23,311 nt of DNA from JBEKHI01 sp050012355 (GTDB lineage Bacteria > Actinomycetota > Actinomycetes > Streptosporangiales > Streptosporangiaceae): assembly GCA_050012355.1 (NCBI GenBank), contig JBEKHI010000172.1:1-23311 (forward strand). Reading direction: 5' to 3'. This document shows positions 15,460-23,311 of this stretch, one piece after another; position 1 is the stretch's first letter, and every line of letters begins with the position of its first letter. The notes beneath the pieces are model-generated. The model saw only the letters and a list, made by a program, of their open reading frames with translations, made no database searches and was not told the DNA's origin. The translations under genes and the position numbers were made by a program.

Positions 15460-15470
15460 GAGGAGAACCC

Positions 15471-16088
15471 ATGGGCGGCGCCCGCGCCAAGCAGGCCAGC
15501 GAGCGCAGCAGGCACCCCACCGAGGTGCGGCGGCACCTGATCGTGGAGGCGGCTCGCTCGGTCATCGCCGAGCGGGGACTGTTCGCGACCTCGATCCGCG
15601 ATATCGCCGCCGCTGGAGACGTGTCACTCGGTACCGTCACGTACCACTTCACCGGGATCGCCGAGATACTCGCCGAGGTGCTGAACGGCGAGATGGAATC
15701 GTTCTACGCCCCGATCATCGACGCGGCCGAGGCAGCGTCGGACGGGCGAGCGGCGTTGCGCGAGATCGTCGACGGCTTCATCGCGTCAACCCCGCGAGCC
15801 CGGCAGCACTGGTTGCTGTGGCTGGATTTCTGGGCGCTGTCGGCCCACGATCCCGGGTACGCGAGCCGCCAGTCCGAGTTCTACCAGCGATGGCACGCCG
15901 ACGTGCAAGCCGTCTTCGAACGCGGCAACGCCGACGGCAGCCTGCGCGTCACGTCGCAAGAGGACGCGATCGCCGAGTTCATGGCGATCTTCGACGGCAT
16001 GGCCTCGCAGGCCTACCTGCCAGGCGCCGACCTGCGCCCCGCCCAAGCCCGCACCCGCCTGCACCGCTGGATCGACCGGATGGCCTAG
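15471..16088 (+). CDS. TetR-family regulator, BetI-like, 205 aa
   Basis: The DNA-binding part is RRHLIVEAARSVIAERG plus the helix-turn-helix TSIRDIAAAGDVSLGTVTYHFTGIAEILAEVL. The C-terminal part (WLLWLDFWALSAHDPGYASRQSEFYQRWHADVQAVFERG) resembles the TetR_C_6 domain of BetI, the choline-responsive repressor. The ATG at 15471 has GAGAGGAGA a few bases upstream and lies 11 bp after the hydrolase stop, so it is the third gene of that operon. The probable role is repression of both divergent operons through the dyad site at 11920-11960, relieved by the amine substrate. The ligand is inferred from similarity and context. Confidence 0.9.
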   Translation: MGGARAKQASERSRHPTEVRRHLIVEAARSVIAERGLFATSIRDIAAAGDVSLGTVTYHFTGIAEILAEVLNGEMESFYAPIIDAAEAASDGRAALREIVDGFIASTPRARQHWLLWLDFWALSAHDPGYASRQSEFYQRWHADVQAVFERGNADGSLRVTSQEDAIAEFMAIFDGMASQAYLPGADLRPAQARTRLHRWIDRMA

Positions 16089-16095
16089 CCCTCAA

Positions 16096-16164
16096 GGTCA
16101 GGCCGATACCGAAACTGCCGAGAGCGAGCGCGAGGAGCCCGACGGGCATCCGCGCCGGTTGCAT
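16096..16164 (-). pseudogene. N-terminal stub of an MFS transporter (23 codons)
   Basis: Starting at an ATG 2 bp after the stop codon of the PaiB-like gene, the minus strand reads MQPARMPVGLLALALGSFGIGLT. This is the characteristic start of DHA1-type MFS efflux transporters, which normally continue with EF and a first membrane helix. After that Thr codon the frame reads antisense through the tetR 3' end and shows no transporter character. The remaining 350 or more residues are missing. The breakpoint falls within the 7 bp between the tetR stop (16088) and position 16096. I read it as a scar left when the catabolic locus became joined here. Confidence 0.55.
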
Positions 16165-16166
16165 CC

Positions 16167-16790
16167 CTAGCCGCGCGCCAGGGGGTTGTACTCCCGTATC
16201 GCCTCGGCGCTCGCGTGGTCGCCACGGGCCTCGAGCCCCTCGATGACCCCGGCGACGTCGGCGGCCGGCCGGTTCTGGCTGAGCTTGAACTTGGCCTCGA
16301 TCCTGGTGATGATCAGCTCGACACCGACGATCGCCCGTAGCTGCCCGGCGATGAACTCCGGTGGCGCGTCATCGACCGTCCACGGGTGCTCGGCGCCGGC
16401 CTCATGACGGCTGGTCAGCTTGCGGACCAGCCCCTCCACCCAGGCGGGATCGTCGTGTACGACGAGGTTCCCGTACACGTGAGCGGTGATGTAGTTCCAG
16501 GTGGGGACCACCTTGCCGTGTTCGGCCTTCGAGGCGTAGAACCGTGGCGTGATGTACGCGTCCGGGCCTCGCACGATGACCAGGGACTCCCCCAGCGCCT
16601 CCTGGCGCCACTGATCGTTGTTGCGAGCCACGTGGCCTAGCAACGCCCCCTGTTCGGGGTCGTAGACGAATGGCAGCAGCGTGGCCAGCAGCCCCTGAGA
16701 CGTCAAGGTCACCAGGTCAGCGGCGCCGTGATTGGCCAGCAGGTCCTGCACGGCGGACTCATCCGCGGCGAAGTGCGACGGTACGTACAT
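16167..16790 (-). CDS. PaiB-like FMN-binding negative transcriptional regulator, 207 aa
   Basis: Members of this split-barrel, FMN-binding family include Bacillus PaiB. Visible family features are the start MYVPSHF, the central LGHVARNNDQW and the PTWNYITAHVYG segment around 118-130, and a KLSQNRP-type tail (about 170-176). The length is normal. A CATAAT hexamer six bases before the ATG (16802-16797) suggests a leaderless transcript; no Shine-Dalgarno sequence is seen. The stop codon is 2 bp from the ATG of the MFS stub, so it was probably once co-transcribed with an efflux gene. Its present target is unknown. Confidence 0.92.
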   Translation of the reverse strand: MYVPSHFAADESAVQDLLANHGAADLVTLTSQGLLATLLPFVYDPEQGALLGHVARNNDQWRQEALGESLVIVRGPDAYITPRFYASKAEHGKVVPTWNYITAHVYGNLVVHDDPAWVEGLVRKLTSRHEAGAEHPWTVDDAPPEFIAGQLRAIVGVELIITRIEAKFKLSQNRPAADVAGVIEGLEARGDHASAEAIREYNPLARG

Positions 16791-16916
16791 GGGTCAATTA
16801 TGCGTTTTCTTTCAGCTTGAGCGAGCCATACCGGCTGGCTGCGCCCCCGTCCCCAGGCAAACGGGACCCGGCAGCGGCTAATCGCGTCTTATCCCGGGTT
16901 AGCGCTCCCTAGCCGC

Positions 16917-16972
16917 CCCCATCGATGACCCATCGATGGCGTCCTGGCGCTATCGATGGCCCATCGATGGGG
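16917..16972. repeat. 56-bp interrupted palindrome with four ATCGAT motifs
   Basis: ATCGAT occurs at 16921, 16932, 16952 and 16963, giving spacings of 11, 20 and 11 bp. The whole block is a near-perfect dyad: CCCCATCGATG at 16917-16927 pairs with CATCGATGGGG at 16962-16972, and CCATCGATGGCG pairs with CGCTATCGATGG inside. The loop is about CCTGG. It covers the last codons and stop of the YidC-like gene, so the RNA could form a strong hairpin at the transcript end. The 11-bp periodicity also fits a pair of protein-binding sites. Confidence 0.65.
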
Positions 16973-17621
16973 CTACCGTGCGCCGCCGCGGCAGCAACCC
17001 GCCCTTGAATACCCGCCGCTCGGCGATCGTCCACGCGGTCGTGGTGACCAGGTAAATCCCGGCCGCCAGCGGCGAAAACACCGCGAACCCCACGCTCACC
17101 AGCGGAATCATCCAGGTGACATAACGCGGCGAGCCAGTATTCGCGGTCAGCCGCATCGACAGGTAGCCAATGGCCCCGAGCACGCAGAACACTACGAGGA
17201 ACACCACGCCGTGCACGCTGGCCGGTCCGGGTGCGCTGAGCCACCGGGTGCTGAGCGGCACGCCGAGCACGCTGCCGCCGACCCTCCGGGCGGTGAGGTA
17301 CATGACCGACATGAACGGCCACTGCAACAGCAGCGGGCCGAATCCGGCGTACATCGAGACGCCCTCCTGCTGGTACAGGGTGGTCATCTCGGTCCGCAGC
17401 CGCTGCGGCTGCTGGCCGTACCGCTCACGCAGCGCCTGGAGCTTCGGCGCGATCGCGGCCTGCGCGGCCTGACCCCGGAACGCGCGGTAACTGAGCGGCA
17501 TGAGCAGCAGCCGCACGGCCAGCGTGAACAGCACGATGGCGATGACAGGAGAGACGACGGACGCGAGCGCGGTGATCAGATGAACGGCGGCGTCTAGCGG
17601 GACGCCATAGAGCACGGACAT
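16950..17621 (-). CDS. yidC: YidC/Oxa1-family membrane protein insertase, 223 aa
   Basis: This short YidC/Oxa1-type insertase helps membrane proteins enter the cytoplasmic membrane. The first core helix contains LFTLAVRLLLMPLSYRAFRGQ, with the conserved Arg that faces the hydrophilic groove. The cytosolic coiled segment IAPKLQALRERYGQQPQRLRTEMTTLYQQEG follows, and then four more hydrophobic helices to about residue 200. The C-terminal tail is short and basic. The ATG at 17621 is used; a weak GAGGG lies about 13 nt upstream. The gene follows the DUF6412 gene, a recurrent actinobacterial pair, and is probably a paralogue rather than the main insertase. Its last codons lie within an ATCGAT-rich palindrome. 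Confidence 0.9.
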   Translation of the reverse strand: MSVLYGVPLDAAVHLITALASVVSPVIAIVLFTLAVRLLLMPLSYRAFRGQAAQAAIAPKLQALRERYGQQPQRLRTEMTTLYQQEGVSMYAGFGPLLLQWPFMSVMYLTARRVGGSVLGVPLSTRWLSAPGPASVHGVVFLVVFCVLGAIGYLSMRLTANTGSPRYVTWMIPLVSVGFAVFSPLAAGIYLVTTTAWTIAERRVFKGGLLPRRRTVAPSMGHR

Positions 17622-17667
17622 GACAACGAGAACCCTCTCGACGGGGAACGGACAGATACGCCGGGAA

Positions 17668-17685
17668 CGGTCGGTTAACCGACCG
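17668..17685. promoter_or_regulatory. Perfect 18-bp palindrome over the DUF6412 stop codon
   Basis: CGGTCGGTTAACCGACCG is its own reverse complement. The TAA in its centre is the stop codon of the DUF6412 gene, and the yidC start is about 45 bp downstream. It could be an operator for a second promoter in front of yidC or an RNA hairpin tuning yidC expression. No T-run follows. Confidence 0.45.
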
Positions 17686-17956
17686 CCGGCGCCGCCGATG
17701 GTGCTCTCGGACGGACATGACCGTCCGCGTCAGGGTCTCTTTGCCAGGTCATAACGACGCGAGCCGATCGCTCGCGCGACGTGGCGACAGAATGAATGGC
17801 AGGGGCCGGGGCGAGCCTGCTCACCTCGGCGACCGTCGTCGCTATCGCGACGAGCGCGACCGCCAGGACCGCGGCGGTCAGCATCGCTGGCAGGCTCGGC
17901 GGAACCAGCAGCAGGTGCTCCACCTGCTGCCAGAGATCCGCGATCACCGGAACCAC
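17675..17956 (-). CDS. DUF6412-like small membrane protein, 93 aa
   Basis: This is a small protein with two hydrophobic stretches, LPAMLTAAVLAVALVAIATTV being the clear membrane helix. The conserved-looking tail ARVVMTWQRDPDADGHVRPRAPSAA is typical of DUF6412 proteins encoded just upstream of yidC-like genes in actinobacteria. Function is unknown; a role with the insertase is a contextual guess. I chose the GTG at 17956 because a TACGCT hexamer precedes it by six bases (leaderless pattern); a second GTG at 17947 is possible. The longer open frame up to 18019 would overlap the permease gene and looks unlike the family. Confidence 0.7.
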   Translation of the reverse strand: MVPVIADLWQQVEHLLLVPPSLPAMLTAAVLAVALVAIATTVAEVSRLAPAPAIHSVATSRERSARVVMTWQRDPDADGHVRPRAPSAAPAVG

Positions 17957-17968
17957 GGTCCCAGCGTA
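17957..17968 (-). promoter_or_regulatory. Putative leaderless promoter (TACGCT, 6 nt, GTG)
   Basis: On the minus strand TACGCT (17968-17963) is followed by GGGACC and the GTG at 17956. The hexamer is identical to the one before the 183-aa gene at 1107. It would give the DUF6412/yidC pair its own transcript, although the permease gene ends only about 20 bp upstream. Confidence 0.5.
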
Positions 17969-17975
17969 CGTCACA

Positions 17976-20377
17976 TCACTGGTACCGCAAGGCGGTGCCC
18001 GGCTGGATCCGGGTGGCACGGCGCAGCGGCCCGCGGATGACGATCAGCGTGAGCACCAGGACACCGGCCACCGTGATGAGCGGAATGGCCGGCGGGAATT
18101 CCTGCGGAAGGCTGACGTCGGCATCGTGCAGCAACAGCGCCAGCAGTCCCTCATAGAGCAGCCACCCGAGCAGGACTCCGAGCGCCCAGCCGACGACGGC
18201 CAGCACCATCGCCTCGGCGCTGAACACCCGCCGGACCTGACGGGCCCGGGCTCCCAGGCAGCGCAGGATCCCGACCTCGCGGGTGCGCTCGATGACGCCG
18301 GTGCTGAGCCCGCTGACCAGTCCCATGAGCATGATGGCGACCACCACCAAGCCGAGGATCTCCACGATGGTGAGGATCGAGGTATCGGCGGCGGTGATCT
18401 GTGCCTGCGCGACATAGACCTTCGTGGTGCTGACCGGGTACCCGGCCGCCGCCAGCCGGTTCGCGGCCGCGGCGGTCGCCTGGTCGATGGCCGTGTGGGA
18501 GGAACCGGCGGTGGTGAACCAGATCGAGTTCGCGGCGCCGGGCTCGCCATCGAGGCGCTCCAGTACCGGCAGCGGGAAGTAGATGGTGTCACCCGAGTTG
18601 AGCTGGCCAGTATCGATCCCGACGACGCTGACCCTGATGGATCCGGCCGCCATGGTCAGGGTGAGGGTCTGGCCGACCCGGGCGCCGGTGATGCGCGCGA
18701 CGGCGGGACCGAGCACCACCGGCGGGGCGGCGGTGCTCGCGTCCGGAGCGGTCTCCGCGGCGGTGAACCAGCGGCCCGCGCTCAGCCGGTAAGAGTAGAA
18801 GGGGTGCGTGCCCAGGCCCCACGCCACGTAGTCCTGCCCGTCGTACTGCACCGAACTTGTCTCGGCCGGCTCGACTCCGGTCACACCGGGGGTGGTGGCC
18901 GCCACGGCGAGCGCCTGGCTGGTGAACGGCCGGGCGCCGTGGCCGGTTTCCTCTCCGGTGCTGAAGCTGAAGTGCAGCAGGCCGATGGTCTGGCTGATGA
19001 CGGCGGTGACCGACTGGCCGAGGGCGAGGAAGGAGATCGCGAGCCCGGCCGCGACGGCGACCTGCGCGATCGCGGCCACGCTGCGGCGCTTTTGCCGCAG
19101 CGCGTTGCGGACTCCGATCCGCGTGGTGACCGGCAGCCGGGTTTCCGACCGCAGGCCGCCGCGGGCGACCAGACGGTCGAGCCGTCCGGAGCCGTACCCG
19201 CTGGTGCCCGTATCGGCCAGCGTCTGCGCCACCGGCCGGCGCAGCGCGCGCCGCAGGGCGGGCAGCGACGCGGCGACGGCGAGCACCGGGCCCAGCAGCA
19301 GGCTGGCCACGACGACTCCGGCGGCGATCCCGAAGCCGAACGACACGTCGATGAGCTTCTCGGCGAAGTAGCTGGCCAGCAGGTAGGCGATGGCGATGCC
19401 GAGGATGGTGCCGACGACGGCACCGGCCGCGCCGAGCATCGCCGCGGTGCGCAGCGTGATGCCGGCGATCTGCCGTCGTCGGCCGCCGAGCGTCTTGAGG
19501 ATGGCGATCTCGCGGGCCTGCCCGACCAGCAGGGTGTTCATCGTGGCCGAGATGAGGAACAGTGCGGAGCCGAAGGCCAGGATCGTGATGATGTACAGCA
19601 GCGCCATGATGTGGCTGAACCCGGACTGCCCCGGCCACTGCCCGGCGGCCCGGACGGCGGGCAGCGCCGTGATCGGGTCCGATCCGGTCTGCGCGGTCAG
19701 GTAAGCGCGCACCTCGGTGATCACCCGGGACTGCCCGGCCGTGCTGTCATCGCTGAGCCGGAACCCTAGGTAGTTGTAGCCGCTTCCACCGCGCAGGCTC
19801 TGTACCGTGGCCGTCGGCGCGTAGAAAACCGGCGTGGACGAGCCGTTCGCGCCTGGGGTCGCATCGAGGTTCAGTCCGGTGCCGCTGACCCGCAGCCGCA
19901 CCAGCTTGCCGCTGGCGGCCCGCACGTCGATCGTGCCCCCGTTGGGGATGGCGAAGCCGGTGGCGCGGGCGTTGCCCGCGTCGGCCAGGACCTCACCTGG
20001 CCCCGGCAGCCGGCCGGTGAACAGCGCGACCGTATTGACCGGGGCGGACGCTAGCGCGGTGCCGGCTATCTCGATGTCCTGGGGTCCGGAAGCGGAGGTC
20101 GCCGTGGTGGCGTAGCCCACGGCCGGGCTGACCGCGGCGACGCCCGGCAAATGGCCAAGCGCGCGGAGCTGAGCCGGGCTCAGGTCAAGGGTGGCCGTGG
20201 ATATCCCGACGTCATACAGGTGGCTGGCGGCGATCTGGCGGTTCATGGCCGTGTTGAGCAGCACCGGTACCGCCACGAACCCCAGGCTCGCGATCGCGAC
20301 GCTCAGTGTGAACACCGCCAGCAGCGTCCTGGCCCGGTGCTGGGTCAGGTCGCCCCAGGCCTTGCGGTTCAAGGTGC

Positions 20378-20381
<4 letters not shown>
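17976..20381 (-). CDS. ABC transporter permease, FtsX/MacB type, 801 aa
   Basis: This is an integral membrane permease with duplicated FtsX domains, as in VEX/LolE/MacB-like exporters. It starts MSTLNRKAWGDLTQHRARTLLAVFTLSVAIASLGFVAV (first helix). A large extracellular domain follows, then three helices around 265-370, a linker near 400, a helix near 430-455 (RRSVAAIAQVAVAAGLAISFLALG), a second extracellular domain, and three closing helices. The ETTREVGILR-like motif appears as IERTREVGILRCLGARARQVRRVF near 705-730. The ATG at 20381 overlaps the ATPase stop (ATGA) and follows GGAGAAAC. With the ATPase it should form an exporter of a peptide, lipid or drug; the cargo is unknown. Confidence 0.93.
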
Positions 20382-21106
<725 letters not shown>

Positions 21107-21273
21107 GCCGTCATCGTCGGCCGCTGGATGCCCGGTCCGCATCGGCCGCGGTGTCCGTTTCCGCCGCTATCCCAGGGGCGGCTATTGGCCGCCTTACCCG
21201 GCCGGTATTCCGCCAAAGGTAGGAGCCGGCGGTTCCCCCCTTAGGAGGATGGCCGCGGCCGCGGGCCAGCCCT

Positions 21274-21288
21274 TACGATCAGCTCGTG
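21274..21288 (+). promoter_or_regulatory. Putative leaderless promoter (TACGAT, 6 nt, GTG)
   Basis: TACGAT at 21274-21279 is followed by CAGCTC and the GTG at 21286. The 21107-21285 gap holds no other gene. A possible GGAGG at 21244 is too far upstream to serve as a ribosome-binding site for this start. Confidence 0.5.
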
Positions 21289-22466
21289 AAGAAGCTTGGC
21301 GCCCGGGCTGCCGCGCTCCCGCCGCGCAGGCAGGACCTCGTGCTGGCGCTGGTGCTGGCCACTTACTACGTCGTATCGCTGATTCCGGAGACCAGTAAGC
21401 TGCGCCTGCCCGACCTGGCGTTCGCTCTGGTCGTGCTGCAGGCATTGCCGCTGATCTGGCGGCAGCGCTGGCCGGTCGCTACTTGCCTGATCATCGGGAT
21501 TCCCCGCGGGCTCTACGACGACCTGGGCATCGGCTTCGCGCCGCTGCCGCTCGCGTCGATGATCGCCTTCTACACGGTGATGGACCGCAGCTCGACACGG
21601 GTGCGCCTGGTGATGGGCGTTCTGACGGTGTTCGGCATCATCCAAGGGCAGACGACACCGGGGCACACCGAGCCCTATGACTTCTTCATCGCGGCGCTGG
21701 AGTTCGCCGTCGCCGGCATGGCCGGCGTCATCAGCCGCACCCGCCGGACCCACCTGGAGCAGGTCGAAGCGGAGGCCAAGCGTGACCAGGGGGTAGCGAT
21801 GGCCGCCGCGCAGGAGCGGACCAGGATCGCCAGGGAACTGCACGACGTGGTGGCGCATCAAGTCAGCCTGATGGCGGTCCACTCCGAGGCCGCGGCCGCG
21901 CTGCTGCCAGGCCAGCCAGCCGAGGCGGGCAAGTCCGTTGAAATCATCGGCCAGGCCGCGCGTGGGGCGCTGACCGAACTGCGTCAGCTCCTTGGCGTCC
22001 TGCGCGACCCGGCTGACCCGGCCGGACGCCAGGCGAGCACGGCACCTTCTCCGTCGATCAGCGGGCTGAATGAGATGCTGGTGCCGGTACGCCAGGCCGG
22101 GATCGCCGTCGACCTGCGAGTGGAGGGCACGCCGAGCAAGCTGGAGCCCAGCGTGGACGTGACCGCCTACCGGATCGTGCAGGAGGCTCTGACCAACACG
22201 GTCCGGCACTCAGGAGCGAGCGAGGCTGCGGTGACCGTCAGCTATGAACCCGGCTATGTCACCGTCTCAGTGACCGACACGGGACATGGGTCTGCCTGCG
22301 AAGCCAACCTGCGGCAGGCGACGAACGGTAGCCGCGCACGGTCGGTCGGACCAGGCGGGTTCGGCCTGGCCGGCATCGCTGAACGGGTCGCGTCCTGCGG
22401 TGGCAGCCTGGCCCTCGGCCCCAGCCACGACGGCGGGTTCGCGGTCACGGCTAGGCTGCCCGCGTC

Positions 22467-22470
<4 letters not shown>
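21286..22470 (+). CDS. Sensor histidine kinase, HisKA_3 / DesK-NarX type, 394 aa
   Basis: This is a membrane sensor kinase. Four or five hydrophobic segments occupy residues 17-150. A short coiled linker (RTHLEQVEAEAKRDQGVAMAAAQERTRI) leads to the phosphoacceptor His186 in ELHDVVAHQVSLMAVHSE. The ATPase part shows the N-box in ALTNTVRHSGAS, a G-box-like DTGHGS and FGLAGIAERVASCGGSL. There is no large extracellular loop, so it probably senses the membrane or works with a membrane partner. The GTG start at 21286 follows a leaderless-type promoter. It overlaps the response regulator by 4 bp and diverges from the ABC exporter, its likely target operon. Confidence 0.93.
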
Positions 22471-23159
<689 letters not shown>

Positions 23160-23190
23160 GGCAGCGTGGTGGGTGCTGCATTATCGAAAC

Positions 23191-23311
23191 TCTGACCGGA
23201 AAGTCCTTCCCTCAGCCGGTGCGCGGCAGCGGACCGATTCTGGGCGGTGCGACGCTGACCAGCAAAGAGCGCGGGCAGTGCCACACCGCCCAGCAACGGC
23301 ACACCCAGGCC
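23191..23311. repeat. Palindromic repeat element (copy 2, cut by window edge)
   Basis: From 23191 to about 23236 the sequence repeats the left arm of the element at 6361, with a few substitutions, sharing CTGAC(C/T)GGAAAG and CCGGTGCGCGGCAGCGGACCGA. Beyond this the two copies differ, but this one has its own internal hairpin: CTGGGCGGTG (23240-23249) pairs with CACCGCCCAG (23284-23293). A TTTGCTGGT word on the minus strand is shared with the centre of copy 1. The matching right arm, if present, lies beyond the window. Like copy 1 it sits just after the 3' end of a gene. Confidence 0.7.

Noticed and set aside
16917..16972. CRISPR-like short repeat array
   Set aside because: Only four 6-8 bp words with dyad symmetry; no repeat-spacer structure and no cas genes.
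17796..19769. 657-aa plus-strand ORF opposite the ABC permease
   Set aside because: Low-complexity Asp/Gly/Arg/Gln composition and complete overlap with a clear FtsX-type permease mark it as a shadow.
21241..22209. 322-aa minus-strand ORF opposite the histidine kinase
   Set aside because: Shadow of the kinase gene; His/Arg/Gln-rich with no domain.

Overview
The window is high-GC DNA with actinomycete features: GTG starts, many 1-14 bp gene overlaps, several apparently leaderless promoters (a TANNNT hexamer 6-7 nt before the start codon), TetR-type local regulators, a DUF6412/YidC pair and a VEX/MacB-like exporter with a NarL-type two-component system. A filamentous actinomycete is likely, but I cannot name the genus. 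I saw no tRNA, rRNA, CRISPR array, transposase or phage gene. No stretch longer than 300 bp lacks a gene.

Layout. (1) 1-6299, housekeeping and mixed genes: the N-terminal part of uvrA (cut by the window edge), an unrecognised 183-aa protein, a 5'-truncated DUF998-like membrane gene, a PhyH-family dioxygenase, a metallo-beta-lactamase-fold hydrolase, a GtrA-like membrane protein, a SAM methyltransferase, and a quinone-oxidoreductase-like gene divergent from its probable TetR repressor. (2) 6300-6545, a non-coding, strongly palindromic repeat; a second copy begins at 23191. (3) 6546-16088, a self-contained catabolic locus. On the minus strand lie a DgcA/TMADH-like flavoprotein, a GbcA/Stc2-like Rieske oxygenase, its GbcB-like reductase and a sarcosine-oxidase-like flavoenzyme. 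Divergent on the plus strand lie an APC permease, a CocE/NonD hydrolase and a BetI-like TetR regulator. (4) 16089-16790, a 23-codon stub of an MFS transporter behind a PaiB-like gene. (5) 16917-21106, minus strand: YidC-like insertase, DUF6412 protein, FtsX/MacB-type permease and its ATPase. (6) 21286-23159, a histidine kinase and response regulator pair divergent from the ABC genes, probably controlling them.

The central locus is the most interesting part. The enzymes fit stepwise oxidative N-demethylation of a betaine-like quaternary amine: the Rieske oxygenase and reductase remove the first methyl, the DgcA-like enzyme the second and the sarcosine-oxidase-like enzyme the third. Three points depart from a plain glycine-betaine pathway. 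The sarcosine-oxidase-like protein lacks about 26 residues of its FAD-binding region. The DgcA-like protein has Ala at one expected 4Fe-4S cysteine. The locus also carries a serine hydrolase normally acting on esters or amides, so the imported compound may be an acylated or peptide-linked amine. The locus is bounded by the palindromic repeat on one side and a decapitated MFS gene on the other, which suggests it was inserted or rearranged.
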